Shown in pieces: positions 56,033-64,000 of a stretch of 64,000 nt of DNA (positions within the stretch are counted from its first letter, which is position 1; each line of letters opens with the position of its first letter). Below the pieces are notes generated by a model. That model was not told the DNA's origin and ran no database searches. It saw nothing but the letters and a program-made list of their open reading frames with translations. This DNA comes from RGIG6919 sp045531905 (GTDB taxonomy: Bacteria; Bacillota; Clostridia; Lachnospirales; Lachnospiraceae): positions 62,001 through 126,000 of the forward strand of contig JAZSEY010000003.1 of the NCBI GenBank assembly GCA_045531905.1, given 5' to 3'. A program made the translations under genes and the position numbers.

Positions 56033-56424
56033 TGAGAAAATAGAAAGAGGCTACCTATTATGAAATGCATTGCGCCGTCACGTATTGTATTATCCTATTA
56101 AGAATGTTTAAGTGCTCCTTATAAGGTTATTAGCATGACACATACAAAACTCGCAAATAGGCAGGTAATTTGATTGAGGCGAGCCTCAAAATGCGTCAGT
56201 CCTTATGGTCTATTCGTGCTTGCACGATAGACCATTATGTACTGTTACGCATTTTGGGAGCGAAAGCATCTCGCCGAAACAAATTATCCCTGCCTATTTT
56301 GCTCAGACATTGTATGTGCCATGAATAAAGCCTTACAAGAAGCACTAATACATTCTACAATAGGACAATAATATAGTGACGGAGTAATGCGTCTCACAAT
56401 AATGTATCTCTTTCTATTTTCTCA
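56033..56424 (+). repeat. Nested-palindrome element, copy C
   Basis: A 392-base near-perfect palindrome lies between the cysteine-motif membrane gene and the uridylyltransferase gene. Its ends are exact complements (TGAGAAAATAGAAAGAG and its reverse). Inside are AGAATGTTTAAGTGCTCC on one arm and AGAATGTATTAGTGCTTC on the other, then ACACATACAAAACTC, and a private stem (AAATAGGCAGG/CCTGCCTATTT). The core (56178-56275) has GGCGAG/CTCGCC, CCTCAAAATGCGTCAGT/ACTGTTACGCATTTTGG and a private apical stem GGTCTAT/ATAGACC. It shares its core and arm-specific blocks with copy A but not its outermost arms. There is no open frame. Confidence 0.9.
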
Positions 56425-57136
56425 ATTTTCTACAATATTGGGTGCAAAGCTTATCCGTACACTCTGAACACCTCAGTGCCATATTGGAGTTTTCCCAAAA
56501 CCGTTCCGGATACATCATGACGCATAATTCCCATACCACCCACACTGCAAATGCAATAACCAACAGTGAGGTTGTATAAAAACCTGGTATCATTAGGTAT
56601 GGTGAAAACATCATTAAATGATCCCAATTAAAAATACGGCATGTAGTACAACATTTATTTTTCATCAATAGACGGAATGGACACCAGATCAATACACAAA
56701 TCAAATCACAGACATAAAAAAACACTGAGATTATGAAGATGATTTCCCTGCTCAAGATGTCGGTAAAATAGAGTGTAGCAATTGCAATAATCAACAGGCA
56801 CCAGATTAAAAATACCTTGTAGGCAGACTTCGTCGTGTTGACAATATATTCCTTCAATGCATCATAATTAATTCTTTCTACCACCGGTTGAAAACGCTTC
56901 AGAAAATGCTTCTGTGAACCTAGCGCAATGTAGCCTTTGGCTGGCACCAGCTGTGCAACCATATCAATAAGCCATATCAGCCACAAAATATGCAATACCG
57001 AAAACTCACGAAAGAAATTCCAATCCTGTAATACTTCAAATTGGGATTTATCATATATGAGCAACGCAATACTAAATATTAAAATTAAACAACGCCCTAC
57101 CAATCGGGCAAAATACACTTTTCTGGTTTTTGACAT
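56414..57136 (-). CDS. Membrane protein with cysteine clusters, unknown
   Basis: Membrane protein of 240 residues with five or six hydrophobic segments (LVGRCLILIFSIALLIY, VLHILWLIWLIDMVAQL, VFLIWCLLIIAIATLYF, IIFIISVFFYVCDLICVLIW, GFYTTSLLVIAFAVWVVWELC). Two cysteine groups lie outside them: KNKCCTTCRIFNWDH after the fourth segment and LRCSECTDKLCTQYCRKL at the C-terminus. They could hold zinc or an iron-sulfur cluster, but I recognise no family. Its last codons and stop lie inside element C. It follows the AAA ATPase gene by nine bases. Confidence 0.75.
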   Translation of the reverse strand: MSKTRKVYFARLVGRCLILIFSIALLIYDKSQFEVLQDWNFFREFSVLHILWLIWLIDMVAQLVPAKGYIALGSQKHFLKRFQPVVERINYDALKEYIVNTTKSAYKVFLIWCLLIIAIATLYFTDILSREIIFIISVFFYVCDLICVLIWCPFRLLMKNKCCTTCRIFNWDHLMMFSPYLMIPGFYTTSLLVIAFAVWVVWELCVMMYPERFWENSNMALRCSECTDKLCTQYCRKLRK

Positions 57137-57145
57137 ATTTATAAC

Positions 57146-58345
57146 CTACTCTTTTCCTAGCAACCACTCCGCGATATCAAACACTTCGATTCCTTCATAT
57201 GTGTATTTCGGATGCTTTGTCCTTGCTATAATCATCTTTGGATAGGCATCCTTTATTTGCAACAACGGTGAATACTCTCTTTCAAAGGTTTCTGGATTAG
57301 ATATATTATCGCTAACTTGAATATATATTTTCTCGCTGCCACGTTGTGCAACAAAATCTATTTCTTTTTGATAGAGTTTCCCAACATAAACTTCATATCC
57401 TCTACGCATAAGCTCTACGCATACAATATTTTCATATACTCTTCCATAATCCATGTTTCGGCTACCTAATATTGCATAACGCATTCCAGTATCACACATA
57501 TAGAACTTATCCGAGGTTTCCAAATATTTTTTACCCCTTATGTCGTATCTCTTAATGTCATAGAATACAAATGCATTACATAAATACTTGATATATTTTC
57601 CTATCGTCACATGATTTGTCGGCACTTCATTAGCGGTCAAAATATCACTTACTCTATTTGGAGAAGTCAAATTGCTTATATTGTCCATCAGGAACTCGCT
57701 CAGCTGACGAAGAACCTGTGTATCAGGCAAATTATATTTTTGTACTAAATCTCTATTTACAATAGTTTCGTACACTTCTTTGATATAAGTTGTTCTATCC
57801 AAATCAGTGTTGTATGCATACGAACCTGCTAGACCGCCCTTGATAAAATATTCTTCAAACAACTTGTCCTTGTCTGCTTGGTCACTATAATATTCACAAT
57901 ACTCCTTAAAACTGAATGGGAACATGTGAATTTCAAGATATCTTCCAGTGAATAGCGTTGCCAAATCGGCACTAAGCAAAAAAGCATTTGAACCTGTTAT
58001 ATAGATATCGTACTTATTTTTTGAATATAAACTATTGATTGCCAACTCAAAATTAGGACATAACTGTACTTCGTCCACAAATAGATAATTCTGCTTATCC
58101 TTATCATATCTATCTTCCACATACTTGTGCAAAGCGCGATATTCCTTTATTTCTTCAAATTCCAAATCCATAAAATCAATAAAGATAATATTGACATCTT
58201 CAAACTGGTTTTTCAAATAATTAATGTATGCCTGCATCAAATTAGATTTTCCAGAACGTCTGATACCAGTAATAATCTTTATGTCTGGAGTATCCTTTAA
58301 TGCTTTTATTCTTTCCAAATATTTGTCTCTTACAATCGTCTTCAC
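57146..58345 (-). CDS. AAA ATPase with DUF4143 domain
   Basis: Protein of 399 residues. The N-terminal AAA_14 ATPase has the P-loop GIRRSGKSNLM at about 27-37 and Walker B NYLFVDEVQL. A sensor region TGSNAFLLSADLATLFTGRY follows. The C-terminal DUF4143 domain has a nuclease-like fold with KLYQKEIDFVAQRG. Members are common in gut anaerobes and often carried on mobile DNA, yet their role is unsettled. The start is a GTG behind GGTGGAG. It opens a short unit with the membrane protein gene; the spoVG terminator lies just upstream. Confidence 0.85.
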   Translation of the reverse strand: MKTIVRDKYLERIKALKDTPDIKIITGIRRSGKSNLMQAYINYLKNQFEDVNIIFIDFMDLEFEEIKEYRALHKYVEDRYDKDKQNYLFVDEVQLCPNFELAINSLYSKNKYDIYITGSNAFLLSADLATLFTGRYLEIHMFPFSFKEYCEYYSDQADKDKLFEEYFIKGGLAGSYAYNTDLDRTTYIKEVYETIVNRDLVQKYNLPDTQVLRQLSEFLMDNISNLTSPNRVSDILTANEVPTNHVTIGKYIKYLCNAFVFYDIKRYDIRGKKYLETSDKFYMCDTGMRYAILGSRNMDYGRVYENIVCVELMRRGYEVYVGKLYQKEIDFVAQRGSEKIYIQVSDNISNPETFEREYSPLLQIKDAYPKMIIARTKHPKYTYEGIEVFDIAEWLLGKE

Positions 58346-58465
58346 ATCTCCACCGCTTTCGAAACTTCATTTTTTTTACTATTTTGAAACCAATTATATT
58401 ATAACACCCAATATACAATTTATTCAACTATTCACTTTCGAAACTTTAACTATTTTTTACTTTTG

Positions 58466-58500
58466 AAAATAAAAAGGACTACCGCTCATGCGATAGTCCT
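58466..58500 (-). terminator. Terminator after spoVG
   Basis: AGGACTATCGC and GCGGTAGTCCT form a stem with loop ATGA on the minus strand, followed by a T-rich run. Confidence 0.88.
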
Positions 58501-58516
58501 AATATACACTATATAA

Positions 58517-58792
58517 TTACTCCTCTTCCGGAGCCTCTAAGAGAGCCTTTTCATATCTCTCCAAAATCAGCTTCTGGATACTCTCGCGAGTGCCTGAATT
58601 AATCGGATGTGCGATATCACGATATTCTCCATCTGCTGCCTTGCGGCTAGGCATTGCAATAAACAATCCCTTTTCCCCTTCAATTACCTTGATGTCATGT
58701 ACTACAAACTCATCATCAATGGTAATCGATACAACTGCCTTCATCTTACCTTCTTTTGTAACCTTACGGACACGTACGTCTGTAATCTGCAT
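58517..58792 (-). CDS. spoVG: SpoVG regulatory protein
   Basis: Small nucleic-acid-binding regulator of 91 residues. The whole protein matches SpoVG: MQITDVRVRKVTKEGKMKAV, GLFIAMPSRK and ADGEYRDIAHPINSGTRESI. In other Firmicutes it influences septum formation, sporulation and virulence genes by binding RNA or DNA. A GGGGG site precedes the ATG. It lies 56 bases after glgD, with its own terminator downstream; a TATAAA near 58854 may serve as its promoter. Confidence 0.95.
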   Translation of the reverse strand: MQITDVRVRKVTKEGKMKAVVSITIDDEFVVHDIKVIEGEKGLFIAMPSRKAADGEYRDIAHPINSGTRESIQKLILERYEKALLEAPEEE

Positions 58793-58848
58793 GTCATAAC
58801 CCCCTTTTGCACAACCACATCCCTACGTGTGGCCAAACCTCGTGACTT

Positions 58849-59973
58849 TTATAATGCGTAACGGAAATTCTTCTCTACTACCACCTTAATCTGACCTGGG
58901 TCAGCGGTATGGATAGTATTTGCTCTCAATGTATCTCTACTCTCGATGATACAGTTTTCAATGTAAGAATTATCTCCAATGTGTACATCATTCAGAATGA
59001 TAGAATTCTTGATGACACAGTTGTTACCCACGTATACCTTCTTAAACAATACAGAGTTTTCTACAGTACCGTTAATAATACATCCACTAGATACCAAACT
59101 GTTAGTTACAACAGCATCACCATTGTACTTTGCAGGTGGCAAATCATCCACCTTAGAGTAAATATCTGGATGTGTTCTAAAGAAGTAATCTCTGATGTCC
59201 TTCTGCAAGAAGTCCATGTTGGTCTTGTAATAAGACTCGATGGTTCCGATATTTCTCCAATATGAATCCATCTTATATGCATAAATCTTCTTCACGTTCT
59301 TATAACGAACTAGAATATCCTTAACGAAATCACTTCTACCTTCCTTAGCACAAGCCTCCAAAAGTTCAATCAACTGTCTGCGTCGGATTACATAAACACC
59401 GATTGAAGCGGTATTGGTCTCTGCTACTAAAGGCTTCTCCTCAAAGTCAAGAATCTGCATATCCTCATCAACCTTTACAACACCGAAACGGCTGATGTCA
59501 TCATCCCCTGGCTCGATATCCTTACAAACTACAGTGATATCAGCACCCTTCTTAATATGCTCTTCTAACACCTTGTTATAATCTAACTTGTAAATACCAT
59601 CACCAGATGCAATTACAACATATGGCTCATGGCTATTCTTCAAGAAGTTAATGTTCTGGTACAATGCATCTGCTGTACCCTTGTACCAATAACTGTTGGT
59701 AGATGTAATGGTTGGTGTAAATACATACAAACCACCTTGCTTTCTACCAAAATCCCACCACTTAGATGAGTTTAAATGCTCATTCAAAGAACGAGAATTA
59801 TACTGAGTGAAAACTGCTACCTTCTGAATATGAGAATTTGTCATATTACTTAAGGTAAAGTCAATTGCTCTATAACTACCGGTAACAGGCATAGCCGCAA
59901 CTGCTCTCTTGGCAGATAACTCACCCATTCTGTTACTATTTCCACCTGCTAAAATGATACCTATTGCTCTCAT
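58849..59973 (-). CDS. glgD: Glucose-1-phosphate adenylyltransferase subunit GlgD
   Basis: Second subunit of the Firmicute ADP-glucose pyrophosphorylase, 374 residues. The nucleotide-binding start is degenerate compared with GlgC (LAGGNSNRMGELSAKRAVAA against LAGGQGSRLGVLTSRLAKPA), as is usual for GlgD, which is considered mainly regulatory. The C-terminal left-handed helix repeats are present (NCVIKNSIILNDVHIGDNSY). Its start overlaps the end of glgC by four bases, giving one operon for glycogen synthesis. No synthase or branching enzyme is in this window. Confidence 0.94.
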   Translation of the reverse strand: MRAIGIILAGGNSNRMGELSAKRAVAAMPVTGSYRAIDFTLSNMTNSHIQKVAVFTQYNSRSLNEHLNSSKWWDFGRKQGGLYVFTPTITSTNSYWYKGTADALYQNINFLKNSHEPYVVIASGDGIYKLDYNKVLEEHIKKGADITVVCKDIEPGDDDISRFGVVKVDEDMQILDFEEKPLVAETNTASIGVYVIRRRQLIELLEACAKEGRSDFVKDILVRYKNVKKIYAYKMDSYWRNIGTIESYYKTNMDFLQKDIRDYFFRTHPDIYSKVDDLPPAKYNGDAVVTNSLVSSGCIINGTVENSVLFKKVYVGNNCVIKNSIILNDVHIGDNSYIENCIIESRDTLRANTIHTADPGQIKVVVEKNFRYAL

Positions 59974-61244
59974 GCCAGATCACCTACCTTTATCAAACTT
60001 GAGCCACTCTTTAAGAGTCCGTCAGGATAATCTGATGGTAATGTCTCACCAAAAATAGCGGTATTCTTACCAACGGAAACATCGTCAGGAATAATTGATT
60101 TCTCTCCGATTGTAGCCAAACCAAATGCATAAATGTGTGGAGCAATGTCATTTGGAGCCTCTTCGCCAACACCAAGCTTAACATTAGCACCAATCACACA
60201 ATCTTCAGCAATGATAGCTTTTTCAACTACTGCACCTGGACCAATTACTGTTCCATTCATGATGATAGAATCCTTGATGATTGCACCTTCACCAATTGTT
60301 ACAGCAGAACCGATAACAGAGTGGTCAACTGTACCAAAGATCTCTGTTCCTTCACCGATAATACTCTTAGTCACCTTAGATGCATCTGCAATATACTGTG
60401 GAGGAAGTGTATCACTCTTGGTATAGATTCTCCAGAACTCCTCATAAAGGTTGAACTCTGGAATGATATCAACTAACTCCATATTAGCTTCCCAATAAGA
60501 ACCTAATGTTCCTACATCCTTCCAATATCCCTTATAATCGTATGCACAGATACGATTGCCATTCGAATGGCAGTATGGAATGATGTGCTTACCAAAGTCG
60601 CAAGAAGGCTCATCCTTCATCACCTGAAGGGCATTCTTTAAAATCTTCCAGTTGAAAATGTAGATACCCATAGAAGCCTTATTACTTCTTGGATGCTCTG
60701 GCTTCTCTTCAAATTCCTGAATACACCCCTCGTCATCTGTGATAACAACACCGAAACGGCTGGCCTCCTCCATAGGAACCTGATATGTAGCCAATGTTAC
60801 ATCAGCCTTGCTGGACTTATGGAAGTCAAGCATTACTTCATAATCCATCTTGTAAATGTGGTCACCTGAAAGGATCAATACATACTCAGGATTATAATAA
60901 TCAATATACTCTAAGTTCTGATAAATAGCATTCGCAGTACCTGTGTACCATGAACTGCTTGTACTCTTCTCGTAAGGAGGAAGAACTGTTACACCTCCGA
61001 TACTACGATCTAAATCCCAAGGAATACCAATTCCGATATGCTGATTCAGTCTCAGCGGTCTGTACTGTGTCAAAACACCTACAGTATCAACACCAGAATT
61101 AATACAGTTACTGAGTGGGAAATCAATGATTTTATATTTACCACCGAAAGCGACTGCTGGCTTAGCGAGTCTTGATGTCAAAACTCCCAAACGGCTTCCC
61201 TGTCCGCCCGCTAATAGCATGGCTATCATTTCTTTTTTAATCAT
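59970..61244 (-). CDS. glgC: Glucose-1-phosphate adenylyltransferase
   Basis: Makes ADP-glucose for glycogen, 424 residues. The N-terminal pyrophosphorylase domain has LAGGQGSRLGVLTSRLAKPA, GGKYKIIDFPLSNCINSG, WYTGTANAIYQNL, LILSGDHIYKMDY and FEEKPEHPRSNKASMGIYIF. A left-handed beta-helix follows. AAGGGGTGA decides the ATG at 61244, seven codons inside the longer frame. It is the first gene of the glgC-glgD unit. Confidence 0.96.
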   Translation of the reverse strand: MIKKEMIAMLLAGGQGSRLGVLTSRLAKPAVAFGGKYKIIDFPLSNCINSGVDTVGVLTQYRPLRLNQHIGIGIPWDLDRSIGGVTVLPPYEKSTSSSWYTGTANAIYQNLEYIDYYNPEYVLILSGDHIYKMDYEVMLDFHKSSKADVTLATYQVPMEEASRFGVVITDDEGCIQEFEEKPEHPRSNKASMGIYIFNWKILKNALQVMKDEPSCDFGKHIIPYCHSNGNRICAYDYKGYWKDVGTLGSYWEANMELVDIIPEFNLYEEFWRIYTKSDTLPPQYIADASKVTKSIIGEGTEIFGTVDHSVIGSAVTIGEGAIIKDSIIMNGTVIGPGAVVEKAIIAEDCVIGANVKLGVGEEAPNDIAPHIYAFGLATIGEKSIIPDDVSVGKNTAIFGETLPSDYPDGLLKSGSSLIKVGDLA

Positions 61245-61493
61245 AGTGTCACCCCTTCTTTGCACGATTTCCCTTATTATATCATCTTTTCAAAAAAAGG
61301 GAAATGGTTTTTATGCACATTCACAAAAACTTGGTGATTTTTTTCCATTTTTTCTGCAAAATTACAATACCATAATCTTCCACATACCCATTTTTTACGA
61401 AAAAAAGCACCAAATTGTCACAAAATCCGAAGTTCATTCGTCATTTTTATGTAGAATAAAAACACTTTTTGGTGAAAATTACCAAACCGAAAG
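61245..61493 (-). promoter_or_regulatory. Leader region upstream of glgC
   Basis: No gene is seen between glgC and the terminator of the nuclease gene. On the minus strand a TATAAT (about 61277-61282) lies 30-40 bases before the ATG, inside an inverted pair TTTCCCTT/AAGGGAAA. Further upstream are the direct and inverted copies CACCAAA and TTTGGTG near 61410-61475, with several A/T runs. These could be promoter and operator, but no -35 box is convincing. Confidence 0.35.
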
Positions 61494-61528
61494 AAGAGGC
61501 ATTCTCGCGATGAGAACGCCTCTTTTCT
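61494..61528 (-). terminator. Terminator after the Rpn-family gene
   Basis: AAAAGAGGCGTTCTC and GAGAATGCCTCTT form a long stem around CATCGC on the minus strand, followed by TCTTTC. A T run is present on both strands. Confidence 0.8.
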
Positions 61529-61550
61529 TTATTTTGGCACATATTTGTAA

Positions 61551-62465
61551 TTATTTCAACATCGCACGCAATCTGGTTATTTCAGCATCCTTCTCTTGTA
61601 GTGAAATCTCCTTTTCTTGCAGTGCCACATCCTTCTCTTGCAGTGCTGCATCTTTCTCTTGCAGTGCTGCATCCTTCTCCTGTAATGCCATGTCTTTTTC
61701 TTGCAATAGCTCATGCAATGCATTCTCTAATTCTTCTATCTTGTTCTGCTGCTTTTTCAAACGCTTCTTAATCGCCTGTTCATGAAGCAATGCTCGCTCT
61801 CGTGCCTCACATTGTAATCTAACTGCCTCATCTGCAGTCAAACGGTCTATCTGCTCCACGGTAGACTGAAACTCTTTATTTTCTGCTGCAATCGCCATCA
61901 AATCACCCCATGTTTCTGCCTGAAATATACGGCTCCATACATCAAGCTGGTTTCGTTTGTCTTCCTCAGTTGCCATATCTATCTGAGATAAGTCTAACAC
62001 ATAGAGCGTGAATTTGCCAGTGTATTCATGGTAATTTTTACAGTTTAACAGACGATATGTAGCAAAAAATTCTGGATACTCTTCAAACAATGTAAAATCT
62101 AAAATACTTACATGAATAGCAGGTTTGGTATCCTCATAATCATCTCCTCGATTCAGATTATCATAGGTTCTGCAAAGATACCCTAAAGAACGCTCCGGCC
62201 AGTTCCCATAATCTATCACCTGTAGTTCGATATTGATATATGTATGGTTGTTAAGTAATACCGCCACATCTAAGATAAATGTCTTATCCGTAATCGCTGC
62301 TCCCACCTTGATGGGATTTCTAATTTCCAAAGAAAGAACTTCCTCTTGCTTTAACCCAAGCAATGCGCATATCAACATCTTTAGTGTATGCGGATGGCTA
62401 TTCATCAATGCAAGAAACAAATAATTATTCTTAAGTGTATACGCCAATTTCCCTGATTGTTTCAT
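61551..62465 (-). CDS. Rpn/PD-(D/E)XK nuclease family protein with heptad repeats
   Basis: Protein of 304 residues of the Rpn recombination-promoting nuclease/transposase family. It starts KLAYTLKNNYLFLALMNSHPH, and the nuclease core has KTFILDVAVLLNNHTYINIELQ, which supplies the D and ExQ residues of the active site. DYGNWPERSLGYLCRTYDNL and LDFTLFEEYPEFFATYRL are typical. The C-terminus is a coiled coil of seven-residue copies of LQEKDAA. Many such genes sit in arrays in gut Firmicutes; the natural role is unclear. AAAGGAG lies five bases before the ATG at 62465. Confidence 0.87.
   Translation of the reverse strand: MKQSGKLAYTLKNNYLFLALMNSHPHTLKMLICALLGLKQEEVLSLEIRNPIKVGAAITDKTFILDVAVLLNNHTYINIELQVIDYGNWPERSLGYLCRTYDNLNRGDDYEDTKPAIHVSILDFTLFEEYPEFFATYRLLNCKNYHEYTGKFTLYVLDLSQIDMATEEDKRNQLDVWSRIFQAETWGDLMAIAAENKEFQSTVEQIDRLTADEAVRLQCEARERALLHEQAIKKRLKKQQNKIEELENALHELLQEKDMALQEKDAALQEKDAALQEKDVALQEKEISLQEKDAEITRLRAMLK
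61582..61712 (-). repeat. 21-bp tandem repeats encoding LQEKDAA
   Basis: About six 21-base units encode LQEKDAA-like heptads at the end of the Rpn-family gene. Several units are identical or differ by one base, so copy number probably varies by slippage. Confidence 0.88.
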
Positions 62466-62481
62466 ACTGTCTCCTTTCAGA

Positions 62482-62497
62482 GACATACCGGTATGTC
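62482..62497. promoter_or_regulatory. Perfect 16-base palindrome upstream of the Rpn gene
   Basis: GACATACCGGTATGTC lies between a TATAAT (62511-62516, minus strand) and the ribosome site of the Rpn-family gene. Its position just after the expected transcription start suggests an operator. No regulator is known. Confidence 0.5.
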
Positions 62498-62714
62498 ATA
62501 ATTTGAATTCATTATAAATGTATCATATTATTTTACATTTTACAAGTATTCAATTACACATTTTTTAATCCACTCCATGTGCACCCACATAGAAAGCAAC
62601 AGTCTTATGTTGAAACATAATAAAATTAGAGTTAAAAAATATATATGATATCTTCCTCATAATTTGAATAAACCAACCGACAAATTATTCACCCCCAAAC
62701 TTAGCCGAAAATGC

Positions 62715-63263
62715 TTACTCTAGATTATTTACAACATTCTTCGACAAATGAAATGTATTTATAAGCTTTTTCATCCCTCTTGAAGCCACTATTAATTTAT
62801 TTATTGAAGAAACTTCTTGAATAAACTCTTCTGTTTTTATCAATATTTCTTGAAATAACTCTAATTTTTCAATATTATCTGACCAAAAAGTTTTTGTACT
62901 TTTAATAGGAGTTGTCATTGTAAATCCTTTATAGTTTTCTCCTGTTTGCACCTCGCTTATGCAAACCGTTTTATTCAACAATTTAAATTCCAACCAAACA
63001 TCTGTGCTATCTGGTACTAACATCGCAAAATATCCCTTATCTTCTAATTGCAAAATTCCGGTATTCAACAAGTGCAACCATTCCACCAAATATTCACCCT
63101 CATAAGGTATTGTTTCATCCACAAATCCTATCTCATTCTTATAGCATGTTATATGTACCTGGCCTTCAACTTCATCCAATTCTTTTTCAAAATAAGCTAT
63201 ATTTTTAACTTGTTTTAGTCTCTCTTTCTCATTAGCCAAAATAGCATATTCCAATTTAAACAT
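62715..63263 (-). CDS. Hypothetical protein of 182 residues
   Basis: Intact soluble protein starting MFKLEYAILANEKERLKQVK, with AGGAGG seven bases before the ATG. It has an alternating beta pattern in the first 120 residues (VEGQVHITCYKNEIGFV, YFAMLVPDSTDVWLEF) and two C-terminal helices. No family is recognised. Its size, low GC content and place next to toxin/immunity-like fragments are compatible with an immunity protein, but this is not shown by any motif. The 249 bases between it and the Rpn gene contain no gene. Confidence 0.65.
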   Translation of the reverse strand: MFKLEYAILANEKERLKQVKNIAYFEKELDEVEGQVHITCYKNEIGFVDETIPYEGEYLVEWLHLLNTGILQLEDKGYFAMLVPDSTDVWLEFKLLNKTVCISEVQTGENYKGFTMTTPIKSTKTFWSDNIEKLELFQEILIKTEEFIQEVSSINKLIVASRGMKKLINTFHLSKNVVNNLE

Positions 63264-63350
63264 GTAAATTCCTCCTAATATCCAAAATCAGATAGTAAAA
63301 TTTGTATTCGCCATATGCTGTGTGAAATTGTCCATCTCGGAAACAAATTG

Positions 63351-63569
63351 TTATTTTTTCACCTGAAACAATACTGTATATTTCTCATTTATTATTCCTT
63401 TTGAAACAGCTTCGTTATAAACATAATTAACTACTTCTGTTACTTTCTCTTCTGACCATTCAGGATTAAAAAACGATTTTTTATTCAATAAATTCTCTGT
63501 CGTTTCATTCAATCCTTTTTCCATTAGTGCATACTGGATATGAATGGTGAATCCTACAGGCTGGAACAC
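63351..63569 (-). pseudogene. Probable remnant of a larger gene's 3' end
   Basis: An open stretch reads VFQPVGFTIHIQYALMEKG, then ENLLNKKSFFNPEWSEEKVT and EVVNYVYNEAVSKGI. A stop lies directly before the GTG, and there is no ribosome site, so it looks like the C-terminal part of a lost, longer protein such as a polymorphic toxin. A 57-residue protein from the internal ATG is an alternative. The family is not identified. Confidence 0.4.
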
Positions 63570-63610
63570 TCAAGAAACAACTCATAGGTGGCTCACTTTA
63601 TGATTGACAT

Positions 63611-64000
63611 TCATATATGTCCTAGTTTTTGTTCTAAAATATCTAGTAGTTGTATTATTTCATCATTTTTTTCCAGATTTACACTTATGTACTCTTTACA
63701 CCTACACTTTACTACTTCTAAAAATTCATCATACGAAAGAACGATAGCACAATCATTATCAACTGCTGGATAATCCAAATAAAATACTACTCCACTTTCA
63801 CCAAAATACTCTTCATCATCTTTATTAGAAAATTCAGTAGCAAAATGACAACTCATGTAATCATTTATTGCATTCCCTTTCAACCTACAATACCCTTTCA
63901 AAACATCAACTACTTTTTGTTGTTTGAAGAAAAAGAGTGCATCATAATATTCTTTAATTAAATCCTCTGCCCCTTGGTATCTTAAATAATTTACACCTTC
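63611..64000 (-). CDS. Possible CdiI-type immunity protein, 5' end outside window
   Basis: The frame is open from the right edge: 129 residues beginning EGVNYLRYQGAEDLIKEYYD, with the true start at or beyond 64000. The pattern of a helical start followed by VVFYLDYPAVDNDCAIVLSYDEF and a C-terminal helix resembles ribonuclease-toxin immunity proteins of the CdiI type. This is recognition by general appearance only. It is followed by the toxin-like remnant at 63351-63569. Confidence 0.45.
   Translation of the reverse strand, partial: EGVNYLRYQGAEDLIKEYYDALFFFKQQKVVDVLKGYCRLKGNAINDYMSCHFATEFSNKDDEEYFGESGVVFYLDYPAVDNDCAIVLSYDEFLEVVKCRCKEYISVNLEKNDEIIQLLDILEQKLGHI

Noticed and set aside
58849..61244. 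glgC and glgD as a recent tandem duplication
   Set aside because: They are the normal, diverged subunit pair of Firmicutes, with clearly different active-site sequences.
61582..61712. Short regularly spaced repeats that might suggest a CRISPR array
   Set aside because: The 21-bp units are contiguous, in frame and encode LQEKDAA heptads; there are no unique spacers.

Overview
The window reads as chromosomal DNA from an anaerobic Firmicute of the class Clostridia, most likely family Lachnospiraceae. Reasons: a SCIFF peptide (scfA) and its radical-SAM maturase directly upstream of a fused secDF; the recJ-apt-rel-...-hisS-aspS order; the [FeFe]-hydrogenase maturases HydE, HydG and HydF; paired glgC/glgD; spoVG; two Spo0A-type regulators; and moderately AT-rich DNA with strong AGGAGG ribosome sites. 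The family assignment is an inference from gene content, not from a marker-gene search.

Layout. 1-9250: minus-strand cluster recJ, apt, rel, MBL hydrolase, hemZ, HD-GYP protein, hisS, aspS (cut by the left edge). 9302-17630: secDF, scfB, scfA, a DUF3792-type membrane protein, a PII-like protein, a HAD phosphatase, an FHA protein and mltG. 17728-27454: a cyclophilin, then hydF; an AT-rich islet (about 19461-23017) of unrecognised and broken genes separates hydF from hydG-hydE; plsC and lysA follow. 27577-36293: DUF624 and PH-domain proteins, a PAS-GGDEF cyclase, a YetF-like protein and a four-gene Gld-type ABC system. 36489-44206: a BspA-like leucine-rich-repeat secreted protein, a formate/nitrite channel, tRNA-Phe, DUF368, an RsiV-like lipoprotein, folD and a cyclodeaminase. 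44264-51031: two tandem Spo0A-like proteins with degenerate receivers, an S24-like regulator and three exported proteins. 51049-61244: mfd, pth, a short GlmU-type uridylyltransferase, a cysteine-motif membrane protein, an AAA ATPase, spoVG, glgD and glgC. 61494-64000: an Rpn-family nuclease and what look like remains of toxin/immunity genes.

The most unusual signal is a family of three dispersed nested-hairpin elements: A (30839-31245), B (38501-38627) and C (56033-56424). They share a conserved core, CCTCAAAATGCGTCAGT paired with ACTG.TACGCATTTTGG, but their apical and outer stems differ in sequence while staying self-complementary. A and C are near-palindromic over their full length of about 400 bp. 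All three begin at the stop codon of the neighbouring minus-strand gene. This is the pattern expected of a structured RNA or 3'-end element, or of a palindromic mobile repeat; no described family could be assigned by eye.

Several minus-strand cistrons also start inside or next to intercistronic hairpins (31951-32006, 13696-13735, 12997-13020, 14799-14848), which suggests translational or read-through control. Many start sites given here are shorter than the longest open frame, because the ribosome site lies inside the longer frame.
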